NCBI RefSeq assembly: GCF_018143015.1
Contig: NC_054741.1
Coordinates: 61,501,197 to 61,565,196 of the forward strand
DNA: 64,000 nt
Origin: Lytechinus variegatus
Taxonomy: Eukaryota; Echinodermata; Echinoidea; Temnopleuroida; Toxopneustidae
Reading direction: 5' to 3'
Shown here: in pieces, positions 35,026-48,407 of the stretch
Layout: every line of letters starts with the position of its first letter
Numbering within the stretch: the stretch's first letter is position 1
Program-made: the position numbers and the translations under genes
Notes under the pieces: generated by a model
Seen by the model: only the letters and a program-made list of their open reading frames with translations
Told to the model about the DNA's origin: nothing
Database searches by the model: none

Positions 35026-36651
35026 CCGGGACAGCCCGACCACCGGACAGCCCGACCCTGGACAGCCCGACCCGCTGCCCTGGACAACTCGTCCCGGTCG
35101 AGTTGTCCAGGGTTGGCTCTGAATCGGACAACTCGACCACTTGAATTCTTCTTCAAAATTTAATGAAATAAGATATCAAACTTTACTTCAAAAGTATTTT
35201 CCCGCATAATCCATGTTTCTACAATATATTCTCGACAGAAAAATTGACATTTTGGTTCATTTTGAACTATTTTGAAAGAAAATAGAGCGAGTTCCCTTGC
35301 CACGAGAATAATCCGATACCGCCGGCGAGCTGTGTTCATGCAACTTGCAAGGTCTGCAAAATTGAGTTGATTTTTCCGTCACTTGACATATTTTAATGGT
35401 GAGTGTGTGTTATTTTGTATTTTCATATTCCATTTTCACATTTCCTCTACTTATCTAAAGTCATTGCATTGCACAAAACTGATAATTATTGCAAACTTTT
35501 TTAGATAGTTCGCCTGGAAAGGACACCGATGCGGTGCTTCGCCTCGCCGGCCAGCTGGGCGACCGGCTGTGCTTGTGACTGAGTGAGGCAGTCAGCTCAA
35601 CTAGCTATGCGATTTCGAACTTATTTTAGTTAATTTGTCCGTCTCTTGACATATTGCCCATATTCCATTGGGGAGAGTGTGCTAATTTTGTATTTTCACG
35701 CTTCTTTCACTTTTAAAAAGTTTTTTTATGTCACTAACAAAAGGAAATAGATTTGAAAATGTCTCAGTAGCCGGCCTATGACTATGTAATTATGTATGAA
35801 GTTTACATTTTTTTGTAGGAAAATTTTTCGTTCTTAAATAACTACTACAATTTGTTTTATTGTTTTCTAAGTTTAGAAGAGCAGGGTGGGGTGCACAACT
35901 GACAATAGATTGGGTAATTATAATTATCAAAATTGAATAGTTTATTGAAATATGAAATGTATTCTGCCAAAATTGAAAAACTTACCTTTTTTATCAAAAT
36001 CTAAAAACTTGCTTTTCGTTAGCGAAAAACATGTCTCTCATGTTTTACCTGTCGGTTACTGTCGCAGCTTTTTTTAATGCAACTTCCATTGGTAACAACG
36101 GGTCTTCTGGAGGATACAAGCACTTGGGCTGGTACCAACCTACACCAGGGATGAGAAGAGGTTTCAGACTCAACAAGCGATGGCCTTTCCATTTCCTTCA
36201 CAAGCAGAAATAATACCGAGTTCCAATGACTTAGGCATCAGAGTCGCAGTCCCTTGATGGATGAGGTAAATACAGCTTCTTAGATACAATAAATCAATTT
36301 TTGTGCACGTCATGCAGGCATGTCAAAGTTAAATTTCTGTTTGTTTTTTTTATTTTCAAATTCTTTAAAAGAAAGAAAGTACAATTGAATTGAACAATAT
36401 TTTGTTTTCTTTTATACATTGTTTGAATCGAACAAAAATTTAACTTATTTTTTCTTACATACATTGTATTCATAAAAATTAAAAATTGCTTCTTCTTAAA
36501 AATGTGAGTAACCACTACATTTTTAGGTTAAGTAGAAGTTGTAACATTCTAAATTAATTTTGGGTTTGTAGAGGTTACGCTTAATTCATGTGGAACATTT
36601 ATGTCATACACATCTTCTAGATGATACCAAGTATCGTTCAAGTGAGCTTGA

Positions 36652-36921
36652 AAGGGAAGTTCACCCTGACAAAAAGTTTATTGTAAAAACAGCAGAAAAA
36701 ATAATAAAAAATATTGCCAAAGGTTTGAGAAAAATCCATCAAAGAATTTAAAAGTAATAGAATTTCAATTATTTGATTTGTGATGTCATATGCTAGCAGC
36801 ATTTCTACATATAAATAAATGGTAAAAAATCAAATCTTTTCCTCATACATCCACCAATATTTTTTTATTATTTTTCTGCTATTTTTACAACAAACTTCTT
36901 CAGAGTGAACTTTCCCTTTAA
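36652..36921. mobile_element. MITE in the left foldback arm only
   Basis: Inverted ends AAGGGAAGTTCACCCTG and CAGAGTGAACTTTCCCTT with TGA/TAA at the borders, suggesting a PIF/Harbinger-like 3-bp duplication. The matching place in the right arm (about 42845-42870) lacks it. Confidence 0.65.
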
Positions 36922-37899
36922 GATTGAGTTAGTTGCAATTAACTTAATTTAAATATATTTTAAAAATGTATTTGCTTCTAAATTGAAGGTTGAAATGGTT
37001 TGTTTTTTAGTATAGCAAAAGAGGTGCAGAGCTTCAAGTAGTTGAAAGTACTATAACATTGTCAATAGGTCTACTTTATTTTCTATTTCTATCTTTCCAG
37101 CTCTTTGAGACCACCTGAATTGCAAACTCTGTATTGCCAGTTTATGTGTGACAAAAAAAAAATGAGGGTTGAAAATCCCTCCAGCTAAGTTAGTGATCAT
37201 GTAATTGCCATGGAAACCAAATATAATAATGTATAACAGGTTGTATATTCCTGAAAGTGCAATTGTTGGATAAATGTTAATTCATATTGGCGCTAATGTA
37301 ATTTTAAGATTGTCCTTATTGTTAGCTTTACGTAAACACCAAAATCAGAGGATATTGTTCCCAACTGGAATTGTGTCATATTTATTATCATAATTTGGTA
37401 ATGTAATGCTATTTGAAATTTTGAACCAGTATTTTAAGTGGGATATAATCTTTTATATACAATGAAGTTCAATGTGTGTTACTATGTAACTTTAGATCTG
37501 ATCAAGTTTTCCTTAATGTTACTTATTAAAACCCACTTAACTCCAAAGAAGTATTTTGAATATTCGGTTCTTTCATTCTTGTGTATCCCTTTTCTCGCTG
37601 AATATTTACCTTTTAATGAGAGCTGTGGTGACGATTTCCATGACATTTGCTCTGGCAACAATTGCTCCGCTGTTAATTCTACACCATAATCTTGTGAACA
37701 GCTTTAACCAGTAAGGTCTAAACCTAACTTAAAACCCTATTGCAACCCTAAACCTCTATCATGCGATCGTTTGTGATCACTTATGGTCACAATATTATGT
37801 TGCACAGAATTGCAACGGTGAAGAGTCGCAAGCAGTCGCAGCACCAATTGTGAAAGGGGCTTTAGAAAAATTAAGCCTGGGGCAATTGTCGCAGGAGCA

Positions 37900-38400
37900 A
37901 ATGTTGTATCACATGTGGGGGGGGGGGAGGATGGAGATGATGAAAGGTGGGATGGTCATGAGGAGTGATGAAGTTGATGAGAGGGGTGTGGATGATGAGC
38001 GGATGGAGATGATGAGAGAAGGGATGATTCAAGGATGGATGGAGATGATGAAAGGTGGAATGGCCATGAGGAGTGATGGAGTTGATGGGAGGGGTGTGGA
38101 TGATGAGAGGAGGGATGGGGGATGATGCAAGGATAGATGGATGGAAATGATGCGGGGAGGGATGGAGATGATAAGGTTTAGAGATGAGGATGGAGATGGT
38201 GAGGAGTGGTGATGATGAGAGGAGTAGAGATGATGAGGTGAATGGAGATGATGTGGAAGGGCTGACATGAGTAGGGGGTGAAGATGAGAGGAGGGATTGA
38301 AATGAAATAGGGATGGAGATGCGAAAATGGTTGGAGAAGACGGGAATGGAGATAATGGGGGAATAGAGATGAAAGGGGGGTGATCATGACAAACAGCATT
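37900..38400. repeat. GGATGGAGATGATG minisatellite
   Basis: Purine-rich, imperfect GA/GAT iterations in the left half of the foldback element; the mirror copy on the opposite strand lies at 41630-41940. Open frames on both strands are a by-product of the repeat. Confidence 0.85.
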
Positions 38401-39657
38401 GCCTCTACCAACTTCATCATCATCAATATCATTACCATCATCGTCACCATGACAGTCCACAAACTTCATCATTGGCGTAATGAGTGAAAGATTTTGAGGG
38501 GTAAGGTATGCCCCATCATGGTAAAGTTTGTTTTTTTTAATTGTAAACGAGCAAAAATTTTGACATTTTTATTACGCAAATTCAATTTTTTGATAGATTA
38601 TGACATCATACTAAAACTCTTAGTTTTTTTTAATTCTTTTTTGTATTTTAACTTCTTTTTTCTTATTTTTTTTGGGGGGTGCTCTTGCCCCCAAGACCTT
38701 GATCCCCACCACCTGTATTCCACTGTTCATTATCACCACCATCTACTTCATCACTACTATCGTCATAATCATCAACACCATTTAGCTTCATTCATTCGAT
38801 CGTCATCACCAACATCACCACCACTATCATCGACATCATTACCATCACTATCACCACCTCCCATCTCATCCTCACATCTTGATCATCATCTTCATGATTA
38901 TTTCATCTGTGATTTCATACACAGATACTAGTACTAATGTCACATTATTCATCTCTTACCATGCCTAAGATGGACTTTATATATTCTCACCCCAAAAGGA
39001 CATTTTAATCAATGAAGAGGATTTATATCTCCATTATCAAATCAGCGCAGGTTGAAAAGCTTTGAAAATGGAACCAGATAATAATGTAATTCATAACTAT
39101 TTGTGAGAATAAATGAAAAGTACAATATCAAGATACAAACCCGCAGCTAAAGAAGTCATATTTGCGCTTGAAAAAAGAAATATTTCAAGCTAAAGCTGTT
39201 TGTTGGAATTCTTGTAGAGAATTGGTATGATTATCATTAATCAAAAAGTGGCACGAATATTCATCCTTGGATAAAGACATGCAAGATTCATTTTTAAATG
39301 TGTTGGAAACGGCATTACCATCATGGAAATAACAAAAGACGGGGTATTAATCACCTTCAGTGGTATCCCTTTTCTGCACTTTTATTTATTTTCATTATCT
39401 TTCCTTTTTTCCATATCTTTATTCGCGACCCCCTTTTCTTTTTGCGCCCCCTGAATGTGCCTCCTAGATGCGACCCTGACTGAATACTAGTTTTTTCTAC
39501 TTGAAGTTAGCCCCCAAAAAACTTAACTTTTGACATGGCTGCCAAATAAAAAATATACTTTTTTGGGGCAGCATTATACTTTACTATGTGGATCTCAGCA
39601 ATGTGTTCATGGGAGTCGGGAGAATATGGGGTGAGATTGGACTTAAGTGGGAAAAGT

Positions 39658-40160
39658 AGGTTGATGGAATAAGGTTCAACAGAACATTTAGCCCCCCCCC
39701 CCTCCCTCCCCTCCTGTTGAGAGACTGATTGCTATTACATGTATCATGTACGTATGAAGTCCAGAGCAGAATTGTCGGTAGGTTGATGCATTGGCGGCGG
39801 AAGCCAAAATATTTAGGGGGTGTCCACCTGAAATATTGGGATGGACACAGGTAAAAAAATTGGACACCCAAATTTTTAGAAAAGCAAAAAAAAGGTCATC
39901 AACCTAAATTTTAGGGGGGGACAACACACGTTTCAGGGGGGTCCACGTGACTTTAGGGGGGACGCTGGAAATTGACAAGCAAAAAAATAAATAAAAGTTA
40001 TCAAAAAAAAATTTAGGGGGGGTACACGTCCCCTCGGCTTCCGCCGCCTATGGGTTGATGGAATAAGATTCAACAGAACATTTAGCCTCACCTGCCCCCC
40101 CCCCCTCTTGTTGAGAGACTGATTGCTATTACATGTACGTATGAAGTCTAGAGCAGAATT
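39658..40160. repeat. flank duplication around a short CGGCGGAAGCC palindrome
   Basis: GGTTGATGGAATAAG...GAGAGACTGATTGCTATTACATG occurs twice (from 39658 and from 40053). Between the copies, GGCGGCGGAAGCC (about 39792) and GGCTTCCGCCGCC (about 40037) form the inverted ends of a small element full of TTTAGGGGG motifs. Confidence 0.6.
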
Positions 40161-41045
40161 TTCGGAATTTAATGATAAGTTCCGAAAATTGGGGCTTCAA
40201 CTTTTACCTATCAATCATTTTGTCAAAAATTTATCAATAAATCAACTCAATGTGCAATATGCTCAATCAAACATTCATTTTTTTTTCAATAAATTATTTA
40301 ATAAATCATCATAGGCCTAATCAGTCAATCTCTTGGTAATCATTTGGCGCCCCTTAGTTTGAACATCAATTTTGCACTCCTACATGGATAGAACATGGCA
40401 TGCAGGGGATAGGGTTTTAATGTCAATGACACCCCAAATATTGAGGGGATGTGGTAACCGGAGAAAAAAAACCTTTGAAGAATTTGAATAGTAAAAACGT
40501 TGATTCTAGACCACTAGATGACATGAATGGAATAGTACATTATTCAATACATAATTTGGCCCAAATAAATTATTTTTCTTTGTGGTCGAATTTTTTGGTG
40601 GGGCTTGAGCGATTTTTTTTGAGGGGGGGGCTTTATCCCCCACCCCCCAAAAAACGCGCCTGAAGAATAGAAAAAAAGGAGGGAAAGAAAAACAGAAAAA
40701 GTGAAAAGACAGAGCAAATGAAACAGTGGAAAGGGGGAGAAAGGAAAAAGAAGGGGAATGAGGAAAAGAGAGAGAAAGAAAAAGCAAGAGAAAGAAGAGG
40801 GGAAGAGAGCGACGGTCCTAATTACATCATTTATTCAGGCCTTTTTAGATAACTTAATCGTGTTTTTTTTTTAGAATTAAATTATGATTTTCTTGAACTT
40901 TGGTCTGCAGGACTATCCCATAATTAATCTTGGTGTCCCCTACAATAGTTCAAGGCCCCCAAAGCTTAATAAACCCAGCTACGCCACTGATGAGATCGAG
41001 TCAATTACCTTCGCGATTGTATCATTTCCAAGAGGTTCTCAATAA

Positions 41046-41630
41046 TATTCCTGAGATGATAAAATGGATGTTGGTGGCAATGGTGATGATGGTCATGATG
41101 ATGATGTTTGTGATGATGATGAACATTGGTGATGACGGTGACGATGGTGGTGATGATGATGTTGGTGATGATTATGATGGTGATTATAGTGGTGATACGA
41201 TGATGACAAGAATGATGGATAATGTGATGATGACGATGGTGGTGATGGCAATGACTGTGATGGTGGCGATGTGATGAAGATAATGGTGATAATAATGATG
41301 GCGATGATGGATGAGAATGATTTTGGTGGTGATGATATAGTGGTGATAGCAATGATGGCAATAATGATGGATGATGGTGGTGGTGATGGCAATGATTGCG
41401 ATATTGATGGTGGCGATGATAGACGATGATGTTGGTGATGATGTTGAATGTTAATGCGATGATGGTGATTAAGATAATGGTGGCGATGATGATAGCGATT
41501 GTGGTGATGATGATAATGGTGATGATGATAGCGATAGTGCTTATGGTGATGATGATGGTGGTGATGGCAATGATTTGGCGATGATAGAGATGATGTTGGT
41601 GATGATAATGTTGATGATGCGCCATTCATC
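41046..41630. repeat. GATGGTGAT microsatellite
   Basis: About 580 bp of GAT/GGT/GAC triplets. Translations give His-, Met- or Asp-rich chance frames on both strands. Confidence 0.9.
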
Positions 41631-44405
41631 CTCTCCATCCCCTGATCTCAATTCCTCTTATCTCCATCGCCTCCTCATCCCCTTCATCCTTCCTCTCATA
41701 GTTTCCATCCCTCCTCTCATCTCCATCCTTCCTTTCATCTCCATGCATCCTCTCATCCCCTTCATCCTTCCTCTCATCATTTCCATCCCTCCTCTCATCA
41801 TCTATAATTCCTCTCATCTCCATCCTTCCTTTCATCTCCATGCCTCATCTCATCAACTCTATCCCTCTCATCTCCATCCCTCCCCTCATCATCTCCACCC
41901 TTCCTCTCATCTCCAACCCCCTTTTCATAACCATCCTTTTCATATCATCGTCTATATCCCTCCAATTTCAACTTCATCTCCCAAAATGTCCATCTGATCA
42001 CCACAGCACTTAAAGGTAAAATGTTCAGCAGAAAAAAATATACACGAGAGTAATAGAACCCAATATTCACAATACTTTTTTAGTATACTATTTATTTTCT
42101 ATGTAACAATATGATAAACTTAATCACAACTAAAATTACCAAGTAACACATAATTTTCTGTTATATCTTACAAACAGTATAGCATCACATAACAAAACAC
42201 TGCCTTGTTGTGCTGTTGAAAAAAAAAGAAAATCAAAGTGCACTATTCCTGGTATATTTGTTTACTACTTACATATTATCACAAAGTCATGTGTGCCCAG
42301 TCATACTTTGCCTCATAGTATAATTAGCAATTGCCAGTCCAACATCAGACAAATAATTCCTGCTATACTTCCTTAAAGTCTGTTATATTTGTATACTATT
42401 TGTACATATTCACAAATTTATTTGTGCCCATAGTTATCATAGTTACATTTGTTGATTCTTAACTCCAATTGAGAACAATATCCTCTGCTTTGGGTGCCAA
42501 TGTAACAATATGGACAATCTTAAAGCTACAATTATTATGCTTGTTGGATTTCTCTCTTTTTATTCAAATCAACTTTTTGTTGGAGTGGACTTGTCCTTTC
42601 AACACTTCCTTACAATTTTGTTTTATAAATAAGTACAGTTTGCAATCCATGTTGTCTCAACTATATCAAACAGCTGGAAAGATGAAATGAAGTATGAAAT
42701 GAATTAATGACAAAATTATTGTAATTTCAAATATTTGAAGATCTGCAGTCTGCACCTCTTGATACTAAACAAAACCGACCATTTTCAATCTTCATCTTGT
42801 CTTCAATTTAGAAGCAAATACATTTTCGAATATATCAAAGTTAAGTTAATTTGCTAAACACACTAGAACCATATCTGGTATCCACATAAATTTCGCATTA
42901 CCATATCCACAAATTAATCTGAAATGTTACAACTTCTACCAAACCTATAAGTAAAACAATTAAAATTTTTGTTTAATTCAAACAATGTATAAAAGAAAAA
43001 AATATTGTTCAATTCAGTTGTCCTTTCTTTCTTTTAAAGAATTTGAAAATACCAACAACAAAACAACAGAAATTTAAATTTGACATGCCTGCATGGAGTG
43101 TAAAAAAGTGATTTAATGTATCTAAGAAGCTGTATTTACCTCATCCATCAAGGGACTGCCGCTCTGATGCCTAAGTCATTGGAACTCGGTATTATTTTTG
43201 CACGTGAAGGTAATGGAAATGCCATCGCTTGTTGAGTCTGAAACCTCTTCTCCTCATCCCTGGTGTAGGTTGGTACCAGCCCAAGTGCTTGTATCCTCCA
43301 GAAGACCCGTTGTTACCAATTGAAGTTGCATTAAAAAAAGCTGCGACAGTAACCGACAGGTAAAACATGAGAGACATGTTTTTCGCTAACGAAAAGCAAG
43401 TTTTTAGATTTTGATAAAAAAGGTAAGTTTTTCAATTTTGGCAGAATACATTTCATATTTCAATAAACTTTTCAATTTTGATAATTATAATTACCAAATC
43501 TATTGTCAGTTGTGCACCCCACCCTGCTCTTCTAAACTTAGAAAACAATAAAACAAATTGCAATAGTTATTTAAGAACAAAAATTTTCCTACAAAAAAAT
43601 GTAAACTTCATACATAATTACCGGTACCGGTACATAGTCATAGGCCGGCTACTGAGACATTTTCAAATCTATTTCCTTTTGTTAGTGACATAAAAAAAAA
43701 ATTTTAAAAGTGAAAGAAGCGTGAAAATACAAAATTAGCACACTCTCCCCAATGGAATATGGGCAATATGTCAAGAGACGGACAAATTAACTAAAATAAG
43801 TTCGAAATCGCATAGCTAGTTGAGCTGACTGCCTCACTCAGTCACAAGCACAGCCGGTCGCCCAGCTGGCCGGCGAGGCGAAGCACCGCATCGGTGTCCT
43901 TTCCAGGCGAACTATCTAAAAAAGTTTGCAATAATTATCAGTTTTGTGCAATGCTATGACTTTAGATAAGTACAGGAAATGTGAAAATGGAATATGAAAA
44001 TACAAAATAACACACACTCACCATTAAAATATGTCAAGTGACGGAAAAATTAACTCAATTTTGCAGACCTTGCAAGTTGCATGAACACAGCTCGCCGGCG
44101 GTATCGGATTATTCTCGTGGCAAGGGAACTCGTTCTATTTTCTTTCAAAATAGTTCAAAATGAACCAAAATGTCAATTTTTCTGTCGAGAATATATTGTA
44201 GAAACATGGATTATGCGGGAAAATACTTTTGACGTAAAGTTTGAAATCTTATTTCATGAAATTTTAAATAAGAATTCAAGTGGTCGAGTTGTCCGATTCA
44301 GAGCCAACCCTGGACAACTCGACCGGGACGAGTTGTCCAGGGCAGCGGGTCGGGCTGTCCAGGGTCGGGCTGTCTGGTGGTCGGGCTGTCCGGACCCCTA
44401 TGATG

Positions 44406-44608
44406 GTAATTTAACAGATATCCCCTCCCCCCACATTGCCAAGTCCATTGACCTTGGTCATGTGACCTGAAACATGCACAAGATGTTCAGTGATACTTAG
44501 CTACTCTTATGTCCACTTTTTCTGAACTAGAACAAATACACTTACAGATAACAGTTACAGAGATATGATGGTCATTCAACAAATACCCCCAATATGGCCA
44601 AAGTTCAT
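44406..44608. repeat. TGACCT satellite unit
   Basis: Continuation of the unit at 34901-35025 after the foldback insertion, followed by one more partial unit that is cut by the next MITE. Confidence 0.7.
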
Positions 44609-44611
44609 TAA

Positions 44612-45215
44612 AGGTCAAGTCCACCTCAGAAAAATGTTGATTTAAATCAATAGAGAAAAATCAGACAAGCATAATGCTGAAAATTTCATCAAAATCGGAT
44701 ATAAAATAAGAAAGTTATGACATTTCAAAGTTTCTCTTATTTTCAACATAGTTATTATATATGAACGAGCCAGTTACATCCAAATGAGAGTCGATGACGT
44801 CACTCACTCACTATTTCTTTTGTTTTTTATTGTTTGAATTATACAATATTTCAATTTTTACGATTTTGATGATTAGGACCTCATTGCCTGAAGCACAAAA
44901 TGTTAAAATAATGGAATTCCACGTGTTCAGGGAGGAATGAAACTTCATTTCACATGACAATGACGAGAAAATAAAAATATTTCATATTTCATATAATAAA
45001 ATACAAAAGAAATAGAGAGTGAGTGATGTCATCAACTCTCTCACTTGGATGTAACTGGCTCGTTCATATAACTATTTTGTTGAAAATAAGCGAAAATTTA
45101 AAATGCCATAACTCTCTTATTTTACATCCGATTTTGATGAAATTTTCAGTGTTATGCTTGTTGAATTTTTCTCTTATTATTCGAATCAAGTTTTTGTTGG
45201 GGTAGACTTGTCCTT
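44612..45215. mobile_element. PIF/Harbinger-like MITE
   Basis: Starts AGGTCAAGTCCACC and ends GGTAGACTTGTCCTT with TAA on both sides (44609-44611, 45216-45218). The halves are inverted copies (AAAATCGGATATAAAATAAG and its complement; TCGATGACGTCACTCACTCA near the centre). The interrupted satellite unit resumes at 45216. Related copies: 57204-57777, and a fragment near 42540-42600. Confidence 0.75.
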
Positions 45216-45440
45216 TAATCTTAAATGACCTTTGACCTTGGTCATGTTACCTGAAACTCAGATGAGATCTTCAAAGATACTTAATTACTCTTATGTATAA
45301 GTTTCATGAATCAGATCTATAAACTTTCAGTTATGATGGTAATTCAACAGATACCCTACCACACATGGCCAATGACAAAGTTCATTGACCGCTGATCTTG
45401 GTCATGTGGCCTGAAATTCGCACAGGATGTTAAGTGATGG
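45216..45440. repeat. TGACCT satellite unit
   Basis: TGACCTTTGACCT at 45226-45238, then GTCATGTTACCTGAAACTC and two further partial units. Confidence 0.75.
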
Positions 45441-45664
45441 TCAAATAATGTTAAAAGACTCCTCAAAACAGACGGCTGCCAGCTGTCAAGACCATGACCA
45501 TTTTAGGCTGTCGAATGTGGTGAAAAGGGCGAAATTTTTGCTCTGTGTGCAGTCACCCTAATTTTAGTTAGTCAATGTCAGACTTAGACTTAGAAAAAAG
45601 TCAAAATACAAGCGAGGCCGAAGTTTCATCAATTATTACTACAAAAATGTTAGGAAATATTATA

Positions 45665-46262
45665 GAGCACATTATGCGGTGCTAATGCAGTTTCGCACCG
45701 GCGGTTACCAGCATACCTCATTACCAATATTTGTTCCCAATTGTCATGACAAGTCTCTCAGTCACATTTTGATGTCAATATATCCACCACTTTTCAAAAT
45801 ATCTTGATGGGGAATGGCTGTATATCGGCTTCGATCTCAACGTCGTTGGTCGACACGGCGTAGACATCGCTTCGCGGATAGCTTGGATTCACCGTGCACC
45901 GTAATGTTGTTATGAACTGAAGTTAGCAACCAAATCATGCGAACATACATTCGCATGCGGCATGCTGGCAGTTTGTTCGCCACATTTTCGCATGATTTGG
46001 TTGCTAACTTCAGTTCATATCAACATTACGGTGCACGGTGAATCCAAGCGATCCGCGAAGCGATGTCTACGCCGTGTCGATCAACGACGTTGAGATCGAA
46101 GCCGAAATACTGCCATTCCCGATCACAATATTTTGAAAAGTGGTGGATATATTGACATCGAAATGTGACTGAGAGACTTGTCATGACATTTGGGTACAAG
46201 TATTGGTGATTAGGTGTGCTGGTAATCGGCCGGTGCGAAACTGCATTAGCGCCCATTATGCA
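45665..46262. mobile_element. 600-bp near-perfect palindrome
   Basis: Arms of about 270 bp: GCTAATGCAGTTTCGCACCG at 45692 pairs with CGGTGCGAAACTGCATTAGC near 46231. The innermost pairs are GTTAGCAACCAAATCATGCG and its complement around a loop of about 50 bp near 45940-45990. No coding. A MITE or foldback element of unknown superfamily. Confidence 0.75.
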
Positions 46263-47042
46263 ACTATTGAATTAGAATTCATATTTTTAGCGTAATAAAA
46301 GACAAAAAAGAAGGCTTCAAAAATAAGAAGTGTCCGGACACCCGACCCCCCCCATCCCAAATCCGATGCCGGGATTTAGCCCCCGTGTAATTCGAATTAT
46401 AGTATCACGAAATTTGTGATATCCCGATTGAATAAAGCGTGCATAAAGAATTGCATAGTTTACTGTATGCCATGGCCTGGACCGCTACCGCACCGTCGGT
46501 AGCTGTGCATTGGGCTAAATCAACTTTGGCTTATAATACGCCGGTACCGTACTTAAGTTAATTCCTAGATCTAAAATATATACATGCCGTATCATACCTA
46601 TGCTATGATCCGGAAGATTCCAGTAGCTCAGCCTAAAAGTCTGTAGGTCGGTGAAACGCCATGAAATCACCAAGGATATCTACCTATCGTACCACCACCA
46701 GGCCGTGACATTAGCCTATTCCAACCTACTGCACTGCACAAAATCAAGCTTGTTCTTGGCGCGCGATCGATCGATTTAATTCCCGCAAACTCCTCCTACG
46801 GTAATGCTATTTGAAATTTCATGATATTCCCTATCATATGAGAGGTAACATCAAATCTCCTATATAGAGACTTTCTGAGAACGGGGTTCGATGGAAATGA
46901 CCAAAATGAAATAGTTAAAATTTATAAAGTTTGTGAAAATATTCCAGAAACACATGGAAACCCCGGAATGGAAACACCCGGGAAATACATTTGAAGAAAA
47001 ATGACAACTGACACCTGGTCTTAAAATCTAGAATTTATATAC
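46263..47042. other. no gene seen
   Basis: Intergenic sequence with a CCCCCCCAT tract near 46350. No supported frame or repeat ends. Confidence 0.4.
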
Positions 47043-47475
47043 AAAGGTATGGTTCAGGCTAAATATAGCTAAATAGAAAAAAATCACAGAGCAAAATGCT
47101 GAAAACTTCATCGAAATTGGATAACAAAATTCAAATAAAAAAGTTATTGAATTCTAAAGTTAATCAATATTTTGTGAAGTCAGTTAATTTTTATGTGCAC
47201 ATCGTCATGAGGTGGGCTGACGGTCACATCCCCACATTACTTTTTCTTATGTTATTAAATGAAATCTTACATCTTTCATTTGTTCATACATGTGTAAATA
47301 ATGTGTCTCCACTCTCCATTATGATCATGAAAGTTACGGCAATAATAGGCAGTTGTCAATCAAATTGTTTTTCTTGGTAGAAAATTTTTGAATAAACCTT
47401 ATTTCATATAATAAAATGCAAATAAGAGCAAGTGGGGATATAACATCATCAACCCATGTAATGGGATAATATACA
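47043..47475. mobile_element. left half of a MITE split by the 11.9-kb element
   Basis: Starts AAAGGTATGGTTCAGGCT and contains CTTCATCGAAATTGGATAAC and AAGTTATTGAATTCTAAAG. The mirrored right end is at 59398-59517. Confidence 0.65.
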
Positions 47476-48407
47476 TCGTCGTATGCCCGGCAGAAGGGCG
47501 CTAGCAGGGAATTTCGTCCAAATTTTCACTTTTCATTTTTTTTCATAAATCGATAGGGTTTGGAAAGATCAACATTTAAAAAAAAATCCCGGCTTTGGGA
47601 AATGTTTATTTTTAAAGTTATGGTCAATAATCAAAGGGCACTAGCAGATGGAAGACAAAATCACTTCCCGGCAGAAGGGCGCAGTGCGATCGTGCGCATG
47701 CGCACACGTTACAGCCTTTATACGATAACCGGCTTTGCTAAAATTCAGCCCGGCAGAAAGGCGCTAATTCCGAACGGGAGAAGGAGAGCGTCCGGTAAGC
47801 ATGATAAATTCAGCTTTTCATTATAAATTTTAATTTCATTTTATACAATATCGTTCATTACGAGTATTTTAACCGGCACACTGTGTTTCAATGAAGGCAA
47901 TTCCCCCAAAACAAGTTAAATCGTGAAATTACGCCATATTTTTGTTTGTTTAGATCTCTCAAGTCCCACTTGTCGAAATTCGTGTATTGTTTGTATTTTT
48001 TAATACTGTTTTCTGTTTAATATAATTGTTAGTAATATTACTATGTAATACTAGTAGGACACTTATATAATCACTACATTGTATGTGCAGTACTACTACT
48101 AGATCTAGTAGTAGTACTAGCTGTCAAAGGTAAATGTCAAACTCTCGTCTTCAGTAGATCTTGACCTACTGACATTGTGTGCCTGTATGATTTTGGGCGT
48201 CATTTTGCCTGTGGCTGTTGGCTGGTTGTGGGTCTCTTGTTGTGTTGAGTGGCCAAGTGCAAAGTCTAATTTGTTTAAAAAGTGTTACTTTGTTCAATGA
48301 TACTATTATAGATTTGTATGTTGATGCATGGGATTCAAAGTTTTCTATGTTAATCTTGATCTCTTGACTACAAAAGGTATACTATAGTAAAGGGTCTAGT
48401 TACTACT

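Larger units (their letters stand above)
35026..44398. mobile_element. 9.4-kb foldback (TU-like) element
   Basis: Long inverted arms: the left runs from 35026 to at least 37420, the right from about 42420 to 44398. The outer ends are short iterations of GGACAGCCCGACC and GGACAACTCG. The target duplication TATGATG lies at 35019-35025 and 44399-44405, inside a satellite unit. Beyond the arms, GGATGGAGATGATG repeats (37900-38400) mirror CTCATCTCCATCC repeats (41630-41940), and CCACCATCATC (38700-38900) mirrors GATGATGGTGATG (41050-41600). The core of about 2 kb is unique and non-coding. The plan resembles sea urchin TU foldback elements. Confidence 0.8.

Noticed and set aside
36019-36213. 60-residue frames repeated in both foldback arms
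   Set aside because: They are the same arm sequence read on both strands; no motif, and the arms are non-coding elsewhere.
37850-38472. Met/Asp- and His/Ser-rich frames
   Set aside because: Translations of the GGATGGAGATGATG minisatellite; mirrored in the other half of the foldback element.
41005-41638. His-rich proteins of 181-206 residues on the minus strand
   Set aside because: Products of a GAT/GGT microsatellite, open in several frames, with no splice or start context.
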